NCBI GenBank assembly: GCA_029582155.1
Contig: CM055896.1
Coordinates: 26,441,184 to 26,505,183, forward strand
Source of the DNA: Panopea generosa
Taxonomy: Eukaryota; Mollusca; Bivalvia; Adapedonta; Hiatellidae
Direction of reading: 5' to 3'
Length of the DNA stretch: 64,000 nucleotides
The position numbers and the translations under genes were made by a program. How positions within the stretch are numbered: the first letter of the stretch is position 1; each line of letters opens with the position of its first letter. The notes under the pieces were generated by a model. The model was not told where the DNA came from, ran no database searches, and saw nothing but the letters and a program-made list of their open reading frames with translations. This document shows positions 46,588 through 61,500 of this stretch, one piece after another.

Positions 46588-49500
46588 TCAACTGTCATTG
46601 GAATAAACAGACAGATTATTGCCGTCAGTGATGCTGGAAGAATCACACTTAGTTTGTGCTGTTCCATCTGAGGACTGCTCCGAATACAATGACGTTTCTT
46701 CAATACAAGTTTCAAGGTGGCTGACATCCACCTGTGTTTGTGTGAAGTTATTTATTCCACTTAGTTGGAGTTCTGCTTGACAAATACCGCTTGTATCTGG
46801 TGAAGGTATGGGTAACTGCAATGTATCTGGGTCGTCACGTGTACAATCCTGTGATGATTCAGTGTGAGGGGTACTGTAACTGACCCGTGACACCGATATC
46901 CTACTCTGGTCATTAGATGATACACTTATGTTGAGAAAACTTGAATTATCACTCAGTAACAAAGATAAGGCTTCATCCAACTCCTCATTTGTAGAAATAT
47001 CAGCATTCCCATTTGATAGCGGAAAAACTGACTCCTTGGGACTAGTTAAATCATTGGGTACATCGTTTTTACTCGTAACATTTACTAAATCCGAGTTTTG
47101 ACTATCTGTGTTATGATTGCTGTTGGTTTCTTCCCAGTCATTATGCAGTATATTAGGTCTGTTGGGTTCTTTTGAAATATCACCTGCTTCAGTAGTTGGT
47201 GTATAGTTAATGTCATTCGTTGATGTTTCTGGTTGTGAGAGTGTTGAATGTAGATTTCTCCAACCTGCCATGTCGGAGGAAATGAGGGAGAAATCACCAG
47301 TATTGTGTGCATTAAACATATTGGGTGCTCCAGGATTCTGAAATTGAGTATAGAGGAAGATTATACTACACATTTTACTGCAGTTTACATATTACATTAT
47401 TGTCAATGGATTTTAACTAACATACATAATCCATATCATAACAGGGTTGAACAAATATTTACATGAAGAAGATATGTATTTGTGATTTTGAGTGTCCGAC
47501 AGTTCTTCTTTGTATCCACTTTCATACGCTGTAATCCAGAAATATTATCCAAGTACATGTACACCCAATTTAGTGACTGTCCATTCTGCTTAAGAACTTT
47601 TATGATCAGTAACATCCTGATTATAACACAATTATATCCTCTCATACTGGATGTGTTGTATGAAACACCTTCTATTAAACTTTTTAAAGAACTTTGATGA
47701 TTATTATTTCCTGACAGGATAAAATTTCATAACATTTTTAGCTCATCTGAGCAAAGCTCTGGATGTTTCTTTGATATTTTGCATGTAGTATCATCTAATG
47801 ATTTTCTATCAAGTTTCTCAGTTTAACATAAGGAAATTTACATTTAAAAATCTCAAGAACTGTCCAATCAAATTCGTTCACATTTGGTATAATTTGTTTA
47901 AATAAATGGGCTAGGGTCGACTGGGGCCCAGTAAGGGGACTTAGATTTTTACATGGGAATACCATGGAAAAACAGTAAATCCTATTTTTAAGTTATTTCA
48001 GGAACTATTTTACTCATCTTGAGGTCTGGAGTATTGTTTAGTCATAACAGCTGAGGCCAAGACCTTTAAAGGAACCCAGACAGGGATAATCAGTTACAAT
48101 TTCTTGTACCTTTTTTGTTGTCTGCAAACCAGAAAACAGAGCTGATGCTAGTTCTTTCTGTTGTTTTTCATCTTCAGTCTGTAAACTTCCCTAGAAAAAA
48201 AGGAATTATTATTATGTTAATCATATCAGACCTTTCTTTGTTCCTACTATATAATCCCTTTCTTGAGCATGTATGACAAGGGTATCAGTAGAACTGAAGG
48301 AGGATCTCCAAACAAGTGCTTCATTAACAAGTAGCTACATTGTGCTTGCAAAGGAAAAAGGAGTGTAAAGTGAAGATAATTCTGAGAAAAACTGAAATAG
48401 ATTTTTGGTTCTTGCATTCTTATATTAAGCACCAACTTAAAAGTTTGTTTTTGCTCTTCCCATAGACTGGTTGCTTAAGATAGGTTTGACCATATTACTA
48501 GCTGTTAAACTTTATCCCATTGATTTGATACAATTCTGTTATTTTAACCATTGGGTTAACTGTCGTTTTCAAGAATTTTTCAGTCATACTGCTATGGTAT
48601 CTATTTGAGACAGTGCTGCCACACTGGAGTATCATGCTGCAGACACATGGTATGACACACCACATTATATTGACACTGGGCCAACCTGACCTTGTACTTT
48701 CCTGTAAAGCACCGAGAAAGCTTTGAGTATCATTTTGCAAGTCTATTGTAAGACTGGGTCGGGGATCGAACCTCAAATCATGTAATCCAAAAACAGTATA
48801 TCTTGGTTCTCAAAATACACAAACATGCCCAAACACAGTGACACTTTCATATTTAAATTGCTGAGACCTACTCCTTTTATTTACTGATGCGTAGAAACTT
48901 AAACTGACGATTTTCCTCAAAATTGAATAATTTTGGAAATAATTCCCCCCCACCCCACAAAATAATTGTTAATTTTTAGTGGAATTTTTTTTCTAAACTA
49001 AATGAGTGATTGTAATTTAAACATTTTATTTTTGTTTTTTACAGATGCACTGACAAATTCTGAGTTTTATCTCAGGTTAACTCTACCCTAAGATAAGACT
49101 GTATTAAAACAAACTGCTGTGCTGAAGACAGTGAGATTGCAGTTTGTAGATTGCAGTGAGACAGCCATTTTGTAAGAAGACGTTCAGAATGAAAGCTGCT
49201 TTATCCCCACCACATTATGGGATACTAGTAAATACTTATAGCAAAATGTAGTGTTAATTCTGATGTTAAATGTGAAGTAAGTCAGATGATGACATTTGAA
49301 CAATAACCATATTAACACAGGGTTTAATTCTTAATGATGACATGACCTAAAATGGCTATCAATCAGTTTTGCACATCATCTTGATGAGGTTAACATTTGA
49401 CTGATGTTCCATGAAAATACTTCACATGTTTTTAGAGTTAAAGAGAAGACACAATACAACATTGCATTGTGACCATGATCAAATGTGATTAAAATATGAG

Positions 49501-52500
49501 TTCTGAACATTGTCTCTGTGACGGGATCTTGTCACTCTAGTGGGGCTTAAGAAAGATACAGAGAACACTTGAAAATATCTGACCTGAAGTTGTAAACTTG
49601 ACCTTGAACCAACATGGTTAAAATATAGCAAAATGTCTCGAGTTGGTGAACATCATGAAAATCCTTTATGGGGTTAAGGAGACACGATAGTTAAGGTAAA
49701 ATCAGTGACCTTTTACCTTGACCCAACTTGGTTGACATGTTGTCCTACGAACATCTGACCCAAGTTTTATGAAAATCCTTCGAAGGGTTTAGGTGATGAT
49801 CAGTGAAAGGTCTCCTTGTGCATATATATTTTATGTTCTGGTGTGATGATTTTTTTAGTTGAGGCCCTATGTATTTTCCGAATGAAAAATATTGCCCATG
49901 ATTTTTCTCTTGGCTCAACACTCGTGTCTCAATGTAATTTGCTGAGGATAAGTATGAAATCTTATTTTTTAAATCTTCTTTTGCATTCAGGTTTGATAAT
50001 TTTACAGTTGTGAAACTCACCAGTTTTTAACATTAACAATAATATTTAAGGTAATTCTCACAATGGTATGAGAGGAAGACATAGTTCTTCATCAAAAAAA
50101 CAATTTCTAGTTTCAGTATTGTTTTATGATTTATCAATTACTACATCATGTACAGTCAAACCTGTGTTAGTGGTCACCTCCATTAAGCAGCCAGTTGTCT
50201 TAAGCAGCCACATTTGCTATTTCCCATTTTTATGCTTTCAGAACAAATAAACCTGTATTAAGCAACAACCTGTCTTAAAGTGCCACTTTTGTTCCTTCCC
50301 ATGACAGGCTGCTTAATACAGGTTTTACTGTAATTATAATGGTCATGGTGAAAAACAGAAATCAAAGAACAATATTGAAATGTGTTTATTATAAACACAT
50401 TATTTAGTATGTCATTTTTAGTTTGAGAATAGAAAATATATTCACTATTGATGTTGAATTTTATAAAGAATAAAGATGGGTCAGAAATGAGGAATTGAAC
50501 ATTGCTAGTTCTACATGTAACTGAGAATGCTTTTTATCCACATTTCTTACAAATGAGTTTCGGTGTATACACATGGTGAAAAATATAGACTACCTTTAAA
50601 AACTATATGTAATAAATGATTGATTGTAATGTTAGAACACTGATTAAAATGACTATTAAAACTAAAGTAATGTCATTTTATGTTAAGGTGTAAGTTACCT
50701 GGTCTGTGACTGAGGCATCAGTTGCCATATAAACTGGTGCTGTATCAAGTCGACCTTGCTTTCCCCAAACTTTCTTAACACCACTTATCTTAAGACCAGG
50801 TTCACTGCAGATAAAAAAGAGGAAAGTTTACAACTGTGTGAGAAAAATATCAAACGCACAAACATACAGAAATGTTTAATTTTGAAAGCATGAAGAGTGA
50901 TTAGAACAAAACGACACTAATCAATCAGTAAACAAATTGATAGTTGGACAACACCTTTAAATGCCCTTCCTATATCATGTTACTATGTTGGAAGACAACA
51001 CCTTTAAATGTCCTTCCAACATCACATTACAATGTTGTAAGATAACACCTTTAAATGTCCTTCCAACATCACATTACAATGTTGTAAGATAACACCTTTA
51101 AATGTCCTTCCTACATCACGTTACAATGTTGGAAGACAACACCTTTAAATGTCCTTCCAACATCACATTACAATGTTGTAAGGTAACACCTTTAAATGCC
51201 ATTCCTACATCATGTTACAATGTTGTAAGATAACACCTTTAAATGCCCTTCCAACATCACATTACAATGTTGTAAGGAAACACCTTTAAATGTCCTTCCA
51301 ACATCACATTACAATGTTGTAAGATAACACCTTTAAATGCCATTCCTACATCATGTTACAATGTTGTAAGGTAACACCTTTAAATGCCATTCCTACATCA
51401 TGTTACAATGTTGGAAGACAACACCTTTAAATGTCCTTCCTACATCACGTTACAATGTTGTAAGGTAACACCTTTAAATGCCCTTCCTACATCATGTTAC
51501 AATGTTGTAAGGTAACAACTTAAAATGTCCTTCCAACATCGCGTTACAATGTTGGAAGACAACACCTTTAAATGCCCTTCCTACATCATGTTACAATGTT
51601 GGAAGACAACACCTTTAAATGCCCTTCCTACATCATGTTACAATGTTGTAAGGTAACAACTTTAAATGTCCTTCCAACATCACGTTACAATGTTGGAAGA
51701 CACCACCTTTAAATGCCCTTCCCACATCACGTTACAATGTTGTAAGGTAACACCTTTAAATGTCCTTCCAACATCACGTTACAATGTTGTAAGGTAACAC
51801 CTTTAAATGCCCTTCCCACATCATGTTACAATGTTGTAAGGTAACACCTTTAAATGCCCTTCTTACATCACATTACAATGTTGTAAGGTAACACCTTTAA
51901 ATGTCCTTCCAACATCATGTTACAATGTTGTAAGGTAACACCTTTAAATGCCCTTCCCACATCATGTTATAATGTTGTAAGGTAACACCTTTAATGCCCT
52001 TCCCACATCACGTTACAATGTTGTACGGTAACACCTTTAAATGCCCTTCCCACATCATGTTACAATGTTGTATGGTAACACCTTTAAATGCCCTTCCTAC
52101 ATCACATATACATGTATATAAATTTGATGTGGCCAATCCTGTACATACATGTCGTCCAGGGTTTGGGTTGATGATGTACTACTACCAGTCTGTAGTTGAC
52201 TCCCAGATGAGGCCGTGTCCTTGTGTGGCGGAGGTATAGTGTATTCTGTACTGTCTCGCTGTGGTGCTGGAACACAAGATGGAAACATTATCGTTGGCTG
52301 TGTCAACTCTGGCTAGTGTAAATGTCAGTGTATAACAACAATCATTTATAAAATAGAAGCCTATTTATAGGGCCTATTTTCTTTACCGGTATACATTATT
52401 GTTTTCATATTTTGTTTTTTAAGGCACCCTAGATCATTAGACCATGTAGAATCTTTGCTGTTTGATATCAGGGCTAAACATTGGACTATGTTCTATCAAA

Positions 52501-55500
52501 ACTACATGAGCTATTAGAAAAAAAATCCCATTTTATTTATTATGACCTTTTTGACTAAATGTGACTGAAGGATCAATAATCTTGTTAGTTGTGAAAAGTC
52601 ATAAAACCTGTATAAATAAATTATATGCAGGTTTTGGTCTTATTTTACCCAAGACATCTTTTGTATAACCTAGTGATAAAGATTTCCATAAAGTATATTT
52701 TTGATAATAAAAGGTCGTATGCATTATTATTTAAGAGAACCCAATATTGGGTGGACAATTATGTTACTCAATCCATTTAGACAGATACCCAGTTGTAATT
52801 AAACTGATGGTGTAGTACCCAGCTGACCTTAAAAGCTTATCTACTGCGCCCTGAATTATGCAATAATCTACCAGATGTAATAGCATATTGATGTATAAAT
52901 GTATGTGGTCATTACGCTTGGTAATAAACTAAACACATGTATACATGAATGGCTACAAATAAAACATACCGGATGAAGTGACACGCTGATGTACAGAAGT
53001 ATATGGTGTTGCTCCAGCTTCTAGATATACACTGACATGGTCATCTAGAAATGACAAAGTTGTATCTATACTGGCATCATCCTGGTACTGTAGTGTCAGG
53101 TCCTGTCTGCACACTTCCAATAACACAGACAACTGCTGCAAAACAACAACTCAACAATGAATAGGTGCTGTTAAAACAACAACTCAACAATGAATAGGTG
53201 CTGTTAAAATAAAAACTCAACAATGAATAGGTGCTGCAAAACAGCAGCTCAACACTGAATAGGTGCTGTTAAAACAACAACTCAACAATGAATAGGTGCT
53301 GTTAAAACAACAACTCAACAATAAATAGGTGCTGTTAAAATAAAAACTCAACAATGAATAGGTGCTTCACAACAACAACTCAACAATGAATAGGTGCTGC
53401 AAAATAACAACTTAACAATGAATAAGTGCTGTTAAAACAACAACTCAACAATGAATATGTGCTGTTAAAACAACAACTCAACAATGAATAGTGCTGTTAA
53501 AATAACAACTCAACAATGAATAGATGCTGCAAAACAACAACTCAACAATGAATAGGTGCTGCAAAACAACAACTCAACAATGAATAGGTGCTGTTAAAAC
53601 AACTCAATAATGAATAGGTGCTGCAAAACAACATCTCAACAATGAATAGGTGCTGTTAAAACAACAACTCAACAATGAAAAGGTGAAAAAAGGTGCTGCA
53701 AAACAACAACTCAACAATAAATAGGTGCTGTTAAAACAACAACTTGACAATGAATAGGTGCTGCAAAACAACAACTCAACAATGAATAAGTGCTGTTAAA
53801 ATAACAACTCAACAATGAATATATGCTGCAAAACAACAACTCAACAATGAATAGGTGCTGCAAAACAACAACTCAACAATGAATAGGTGCTGTTAAAACA
53901 ACTCGATAATGAATAGGTGCTGCAAAACAACATCTCAACAATGAATAGGTGCTGTTAAAACAACAACTCAAAAATGAATAGGTGCTGCAAAACAACAACA
54001 ACTCAACAATTAGAAGGTGCTGTTAAAACAACAACTCAACAATGAATAGGTGCTGTTAAAACAACAACGCAACAATAAATAGGTGCTGCAAAACAACAAC
54101 TCAGCAATGAATAGGTGCTACAAAACATCAACTCAACAATGAATAGGTGCTGCAAAACAAAATTCTATAAAATACATAAAGCATTTAATCATTGCTTTTA
54201 CAGAAATGGCTGAGATATAACTGAGATATTACTGATATATTACTGATATATTACTGATATATTACTATCATATCAGTTTGTGATGATCAAATAAAAAATA
54301 CAGGTGCTAGAGTGCACACAATGTAAAAAGTATGTACTTGCTGTGGTCATCTTGAATATATAAAGAAGTCTCCAACCACACTTTTGTGAAAGGTTAACCC
54401 AAGGAACATACACACGGAATTTGATCAACATTAAATTAGGGGACTAGCACATAAGATATTGTTTGATATTTTGGGAATTTTAATCTATTTCTTGGAACAA
54501 TGGTTATGTTGAAATTTTGGAAGCGACAACCCATACACGCTTGAAAGTTTTCCATCCAGAAAGGAACATTGTGAATCTATTTTTAGTAAAAACGGTTGAA
54601 CAGTTTAAGAGTACAGTGGCTGTCCTATTTATATATTTTTTTTAATAACTGAAAATTTGCATCTCTGTGACAACTATCTTGAATATTTTACAAAATTGAA
54701 ACAAAGGTTCAGCAAGGATCATGCACAAGGGCATGATGAACATGTTATTATAAAGAACAAAACTATTACTACCTATGTGTAATTATGTACTTAAAGGCGT
54801 ACAGGCATGATGAACATGTTATTATAAAGAACAAAACTATTACTACCTATGTGTAATTATTTACCTACAGGCATGATGAACATGTTATTATAAAGAACAA
54901 AACTATTACTACCTATGTGTAATTATGTACCTACAGGCGTACAGGCATGATGAACATGTTATTATAAAGAACAAAACTATTACTACCTGTGTGTAATTAT
55001 GTACCTACAGGCGTACAGGCATGATGAACATGTTATTATAAAGAACAAAACTATTACTACCTATGTGTAATTATGTACTTACAGGCATACAGGCATGATG
55101 AACATGTTATTATAAAGAACAAAACTATTACTATCTATGTGTAATTATGTACTTACAGGCATACAGGCATGATGAACATGTTATTATAAAGAACAAAACT
55201 ATTACTACCTGTGTGTAATTATGTACCTACAGGCGTACAGACATGATGAACATGTTATTATAAAGAACAAAACTATTACTACCTGTGTGTAATTATGTAC
55301 TTACAGGTATACAGGCATGATGAACATGTTACATGTATTATAAAGAACAAAACTATTACTACCTATGTGTAATTATGTACTTACAGGCATACAGGCATGA
55401 TGAACATGTTACATGTATTATAAAGAACAAAACTATTACTACCTATGTGTAATTATGTACCTACAGGCATACTGGCATGATGAACATGTTATTATAAAGA

Positions 55501-58500
55501 ACAAAACTATTACTACCTATGTGTAATTATGTACTTACAGGCGTACAGGCATGATGAACATGTTATTATAAAGAACAAAACTATTACTACCTGTGTGTAA
55601 TTATGTACCTACAGCCATACAGGCATGATGAACATGTTATTATAAAGAACAAAACTATTACTACCTGTGTGTAGTTATGTACTTACAGGCATACAGGCAT
55701 GATGAACATGTTATTATAAAGAACAAAACTATTACTACCTATGTGTAATTATGTACTTACAGGCGTACAGGCATGATGAACATGTTATTATAAAGAACAA
55801 AACTATTACTACCTGTGTGTAATTATGTACCTACAGCCATACAGGCATGATGAACATGTTATTATAAAGAACAAAACTATTACTACCTGTGTGTAATTAT
55901 GTACTTACAGGCATACAGGCCTGATGAACATGTTATTATAAAGAACAAAACTATTACTACCTGTGTGTAATTATGTACTTACAGGCGTACAGACATGATG
56001 AACATGTTATTATAAAGAACAAAACTATAACTACCTGTGTGTAATTATGTACTTACAGACATACAGGCATGATGAACATGTTATTATAAAGAACAAAACT
56101 ATTACTACCTGTGTGTAATTATGTACTTACAGGCATACAGGCCTGATGAACATGTTATTATAAAGAACAAAACTATTACTACCTGTGTGTAATTATGTAC
56201 TTACAGGCGTACAGACATGATGAACATGTTATTATAAAGAACAAAACTATAACTACCTGTGTGTAATTATGTACTTACAGACATACTGGCATGATGAACA
56301 TGTTACATGTATTATAAAGAACAAAACTATTACTACCTGTGTGTAATTATGTACCTACAGGCGTACAGGCATGATGAACATGTTATTATAAAGAACAAAA
56401 CTATTACTACCTATGTGTAGTTGTGTACCTACAGGCGTACAGGCATGATGAACATGTTATTATAAAGAACAAAACTATTACTACCTATGTGTAAATATGT
56501 ACTTACAGACATACAGGCATGATGAACATGTTATTATAAAGAACAAAACTATTACTACCTGTGTGTAATTATGTACTTACAGGCATACAGGCATGATGAA
56601 CATGTTATTATAAAGAACAAAACTATTACTACCTATGTGTAATTATGTACTTACAGGAGTACAGGCATGATGAACATGTTATTATAAAGAACAAAACTAT
56701 TACTACCTGTGTGTAATTATGTACTTACAGGCATACAGGCATGATGAACATGTTACATGTATTATAAAGAACAAAACTATTACTACCTGTGTGTAATTAT
56801 GTACCTACAGGCGTACAGGCATGATGAACATGTTATTTTAAAGAACAAAACTATTACTACCTATGTGTAATTATGTACCTACAGCCATACAGGCATGATG
56901 AACATGTTACATGTATTATAAAGAACAAAACTATTACTACCTATGTGTAATTATGTACCTACAGGCATACTGGCATGATGAACATGTTATTATAAAGAAC
57001 AAAACTATTACTACCTGTGTGTTATTATGTACCTACAGCCATACAGGCATGATGAACATGTTATTATAAAGAACAAAACTATTACTACCTGTGTGTAATT
57101 ATGTACTTACAGGCGTACAGGCATGATGAACATGTTATTATAAAGAACAAAACTGTTACTACCTGTGTGTAATTATGAACCTACAGCCATACAGGCATGA
57201 TGAACATGTTATTATAAAGAACAAAACTATTACTACCTATGTGTAATTATGTACCTACAGGCGTACAGGCATGATGAACATGTTATTATAAAGAACAAAA
57301 CTATTACTACCTATGTGTAATTATGTACCTACAGGCATACAGGCATGATGAACATGTTATTATAAAGAACAAAACTATTACTACCTATGTGTAATTATGT
57401 ACTTACAGGCGTACAGGCATGATGAACATGTTATTATAAAGAACAAAACTATTACTACCTATGTGTAATTATGTACCTACAGGCATACAGGCATGATGAA
57501 CATGTTATTATAAAAACAAAACTATTACTACCTGTGTGTAATTATGTACCTACAGCAATACAGGCATGATGAACATGTTATTTTAAGAACAAAACTATTA
57601 CTACCTGTGTGTAATTATGTACTTACAGGCGTACAGGCATGATGAACATGTTATTATAAAGAACAAAACTATTACTACCTGTGTGTAATTATGAACCTAC
57701 AGCCATACAGGCATGATGAAAATGTTATTATAAAGAACAAAACTATTACTACCTATGTGTAATTATGTACTTACAGGCGTACAGGCATGATGAACATGTT
57801 ATTATAAAGAACAAAACTATTACTACCTGTGTGTAATCATGTACCTGCAGGCATACAGGCATGATGAGCATGTTATTATAAAGAACAAAACTATTACTAC
57901 CTGTGTGTAATTATGAACTTACAGCCGTACAGGCATGATGAACATGTTATTATAAAGAACAAAACTATTACTACCTGTGTGTAATTATGTATTTAAAGGC
58001 GTACAAGCATGATGAACATGTTATTATAAAGAACAAAACTAATACTACCTATGTGTAATTATGTAACTACAGGCGTACAGGCATGATGAGCATGTTATTT
58101 TAAAGAACAAAACTATTACTACCTATGTGTAATTATGTACCTACAGGCGTACAGGCATGATGAACATGTTATTATAAAGAACAAAACTATTACTACCTAT
58201 GTGTAATTATGTACTTACAGGCATACAGGCATGATAAACATGTTATTATAAAGAACAAAACTATTACTACCTATGTGTAATTATGTACTTACAGCCATAC
58301 AGGCATGATGAACATGTTATTATAAAGAACAAAACTATTACTATCTATGTGTAATTATGTACTTACAGCCATACAGGCATGATGAACATGTTACATGTAT
58401 TATAAAGAACAAAACTATTACTTACTTATGACAATAAAGATTGTTGGTCAACAGTCTAATACAGTTTATAAAATTGATCAAGATTGCACTATTGTACATG

Positions 58501-61500
58501 TATGCCATTTAACAAAAGACGTGGAATTATCGGTCACACAGCTGATGTGTGGAATAGTGCTTGTTAGGCACATGTTAATGAGGGCACACCCTTGACATTT
58601 AGTACATTGTATATTATTTGGTTGTAGCACATTAACTGATCTTCAAATAAAATTTATGACAAACTTATAGTTCAATTATATTTTTGTACCATTTAAAGAT
58701 TAAGTGGGCCAATTTGTGCAGTTAGAAACATTGTGACAAAAGTTAAGGTCCCTTGATTGTCAATGGTTTGAATGCAGTGCTTGTATCAGTTTTCTATTAT
58801 TAAAATTAGGCTTAAGCACCAAGCTTTTACGAGGTATGTCCCAAAAGTAATGGGACGCATTTAGAAATATGCCTTTTAGTGTTTCAATCCAAACAAAACT
58901 TGGCATGAATACTTTTCAATATTTAAACTATAAGCATGCAAAATTTCAATATCGTGCACCACCATTTAACATTAATTTTGACAAGTCAAAATCTTTATGT
59001 AACAAAGTACGGGGGAGTTTGACATTATTTGTGCGACGTCAAATTGACATTCAAATGAAAGTCATTCTTTTTTCGAGTTATGAACCGCTGTGTAAAACAC
59101 AATTTTTTGTGGTACTGCACCCACTACTGGTACATGTTACGTTACTATTATGACTCGTTGATCCTAACCACAGAATGTACACGCAGGCACATAGCCCGGA
59201 GGTACTGAAAGCGCTTTTCATCAAGAGTTGACTTGAATCTCAGAAAAACCACACAATATTTCGGTCATCCAGATCACTGATGGTCAGTTACTTTTGTTTC
59301 ACCATTGCAAAACCCCTTTGTACCACTAATAGATAAGACTCCAGGATATGCTTTCTGTTAAAGAGTTGTGTGAAATAAACTTCAGAGTATCCAGTGGGGT
59401 CATATAACACCCAACACAAAATTTTACCGCACTCCAAATTTCCACACTAGACGTGACGTTATCCATTTCTTTTACTATTCAAATTCGCACTTGTTCTTTC
59501 ACAAGTGCGCAAACTATTCAAATATTTATCAATAACGTGAAATTTTTAAATGACATTCGCACATGATCTGAAATTATGTCCAATGTTATTTTATAACATT
59601 TAGCGCGATATTGAGGAAGCTGTCTGCTTTTCAAGGCAATGATGTTTTTTTAAATGGCATCTAATTTCAAAGTCACCCATACTTCTAAACTCTCGTTACT
59701 ATGGTGACTTTTGCATGAACCTAATGATGACTGAATGTTGATTTGATGTTTCATGTCAATAGAGGAGATGCCAATCTATCCATTGATACTATTGGTTTGC
59801 ATGTGACGCCCTAAAAACAAAAATGACAGGGTCGTCCTATTACTTTTGGGACATACCTCGTATGTCGCATTGTGACATATGTAAATGTTGCATGGCCTAC
59901 AAACTGTGTGTTATGCTTCATTTGTACATTAAATTAATCTAAATACATCTATAGATCTAAATGTAACTTAAATGAGAGGGGTTTTTTTTCAGGTAATACT
60001 TGGAAAGTGGGTGGTCATTGTGAACATATTTTTAATGTACATTTGGGGTGACAGCGATTTACACTCCGAGTTCCACCACGTGTATTGAGAAAACTGACTC
60101 AGTACACATAGTGAAAACACATACAGTATATTTTTTCACTACGTGAAACAAAACATTGGAGTTTTGCAAGCAATACATACATGTATGTCCCCAACCGGTA
60201 AGATTCATAAACTCAGCTTGAATACTTTCTTGCAAGCTCCAGGTTGTATTTATAATTTACCAATTGTGTTGGTATCGCAATAAAGTGGCCTGAATTATCT
60301 CTTTAATATCCTCTATCCTCATGCAAAGTTTCACAAAACTAGTTTGGATACTTTTTTAGTAAACTTTCTAGATGGCCAGATATCTGACAGACGCAGGATA
60401 GTTTATTTAATCTCCTTTGGTGAAACTGGTAGTGGACTAAAAATAAAATGATGGTTATACGTGGCACGTACTGAAGGTATAGAATGATGGTTATACGTGG
60501 CACGTACTGAAGTCATAGAATGATGGTTATATGTGGCATGTACTGAAGGTATAGAATGATGGTTATATGTGACATACTGAAGGTATAGAATGATGGTTAT
60601 ACGTGGCACGTACTGAAGTCATAAAATGATGGTTATACGTGGCACGTACTGAAGGTATAGAATGATGGTTATATGTGGCATGTACTGAAGGTATAGAATG
60701 ATGGTTATATGTGACATACTGAAGGTATAGAATGATGGTTATACCGGGCACGTACTGAAGGTATAGAATGATTGTTATACGTGGCATGTACTGAAGGTAT
60801 AGAATGATGGTTATAAGTGGCACATACTGAAGGTATAGAATGATGGTTATATGTGACATACTGAAGGTATAGAATGATAATTATATGTGATATACCGGGC
60901 ACGTACTGAAGGTATAGAATGATGGTTATAAGTGGCACATACTGAAGGTATAGAATGATGGTTATATGTGACATACTGAAGGTATAGAATGATAATTATA
61001 TGTGATATACCGGGCACGTACTGAAGGTATAGAATGATGGTTATACGTGGCACGTACTGAAGTTATAGAATGATGGTTATACGTGGCACGTACTGAAGTA
61101 TAGAATGATGGTAATAAGAGGCACATACTGATATTTATATGTGACATACTGAAGGTATAGAATGATGGTTATATGTGGCACGTACTGAAGGTATAGAATG
61201 ATGGTTATACGTGGCACATACTCAAGGTATAGAATGATGGTTATACATGGCACATACTGAAGGTATAGAATGACGGTTATATGTGACATACTGAAGGTAA
61301 AGAATGATGGTTGTACGTGGCATGTACTGAAGGTATAGAATGATGGTTATACGTGGCACGTACTGAAGGTATAGAATGATGGTTATACGTGGCACGTACT
61401 GAAGGTATAGAATGATGGTTATACGTGGCACGTACTGAAGGTATAGAATGATGGTTATACGTGGCACTTACTGAAGGTATAGAATGATGGTTATATGTGG

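Noticed and set aside
52267..52312. Upstream acceptors for AP4E1 exon D at 'cactag' or 'gccag' (about 52308-52313)
   Set aside because: They have weaker pyrimidine tracts, and the acceptor at 52267 alone gives the correct phase with the best tract.
58869..59153. 94-codon frame as mariner transposase
   Set aside because: It lacks the HTH and D,D34D-type motifs and is far shorter than the roughly 340-residue enzyme.
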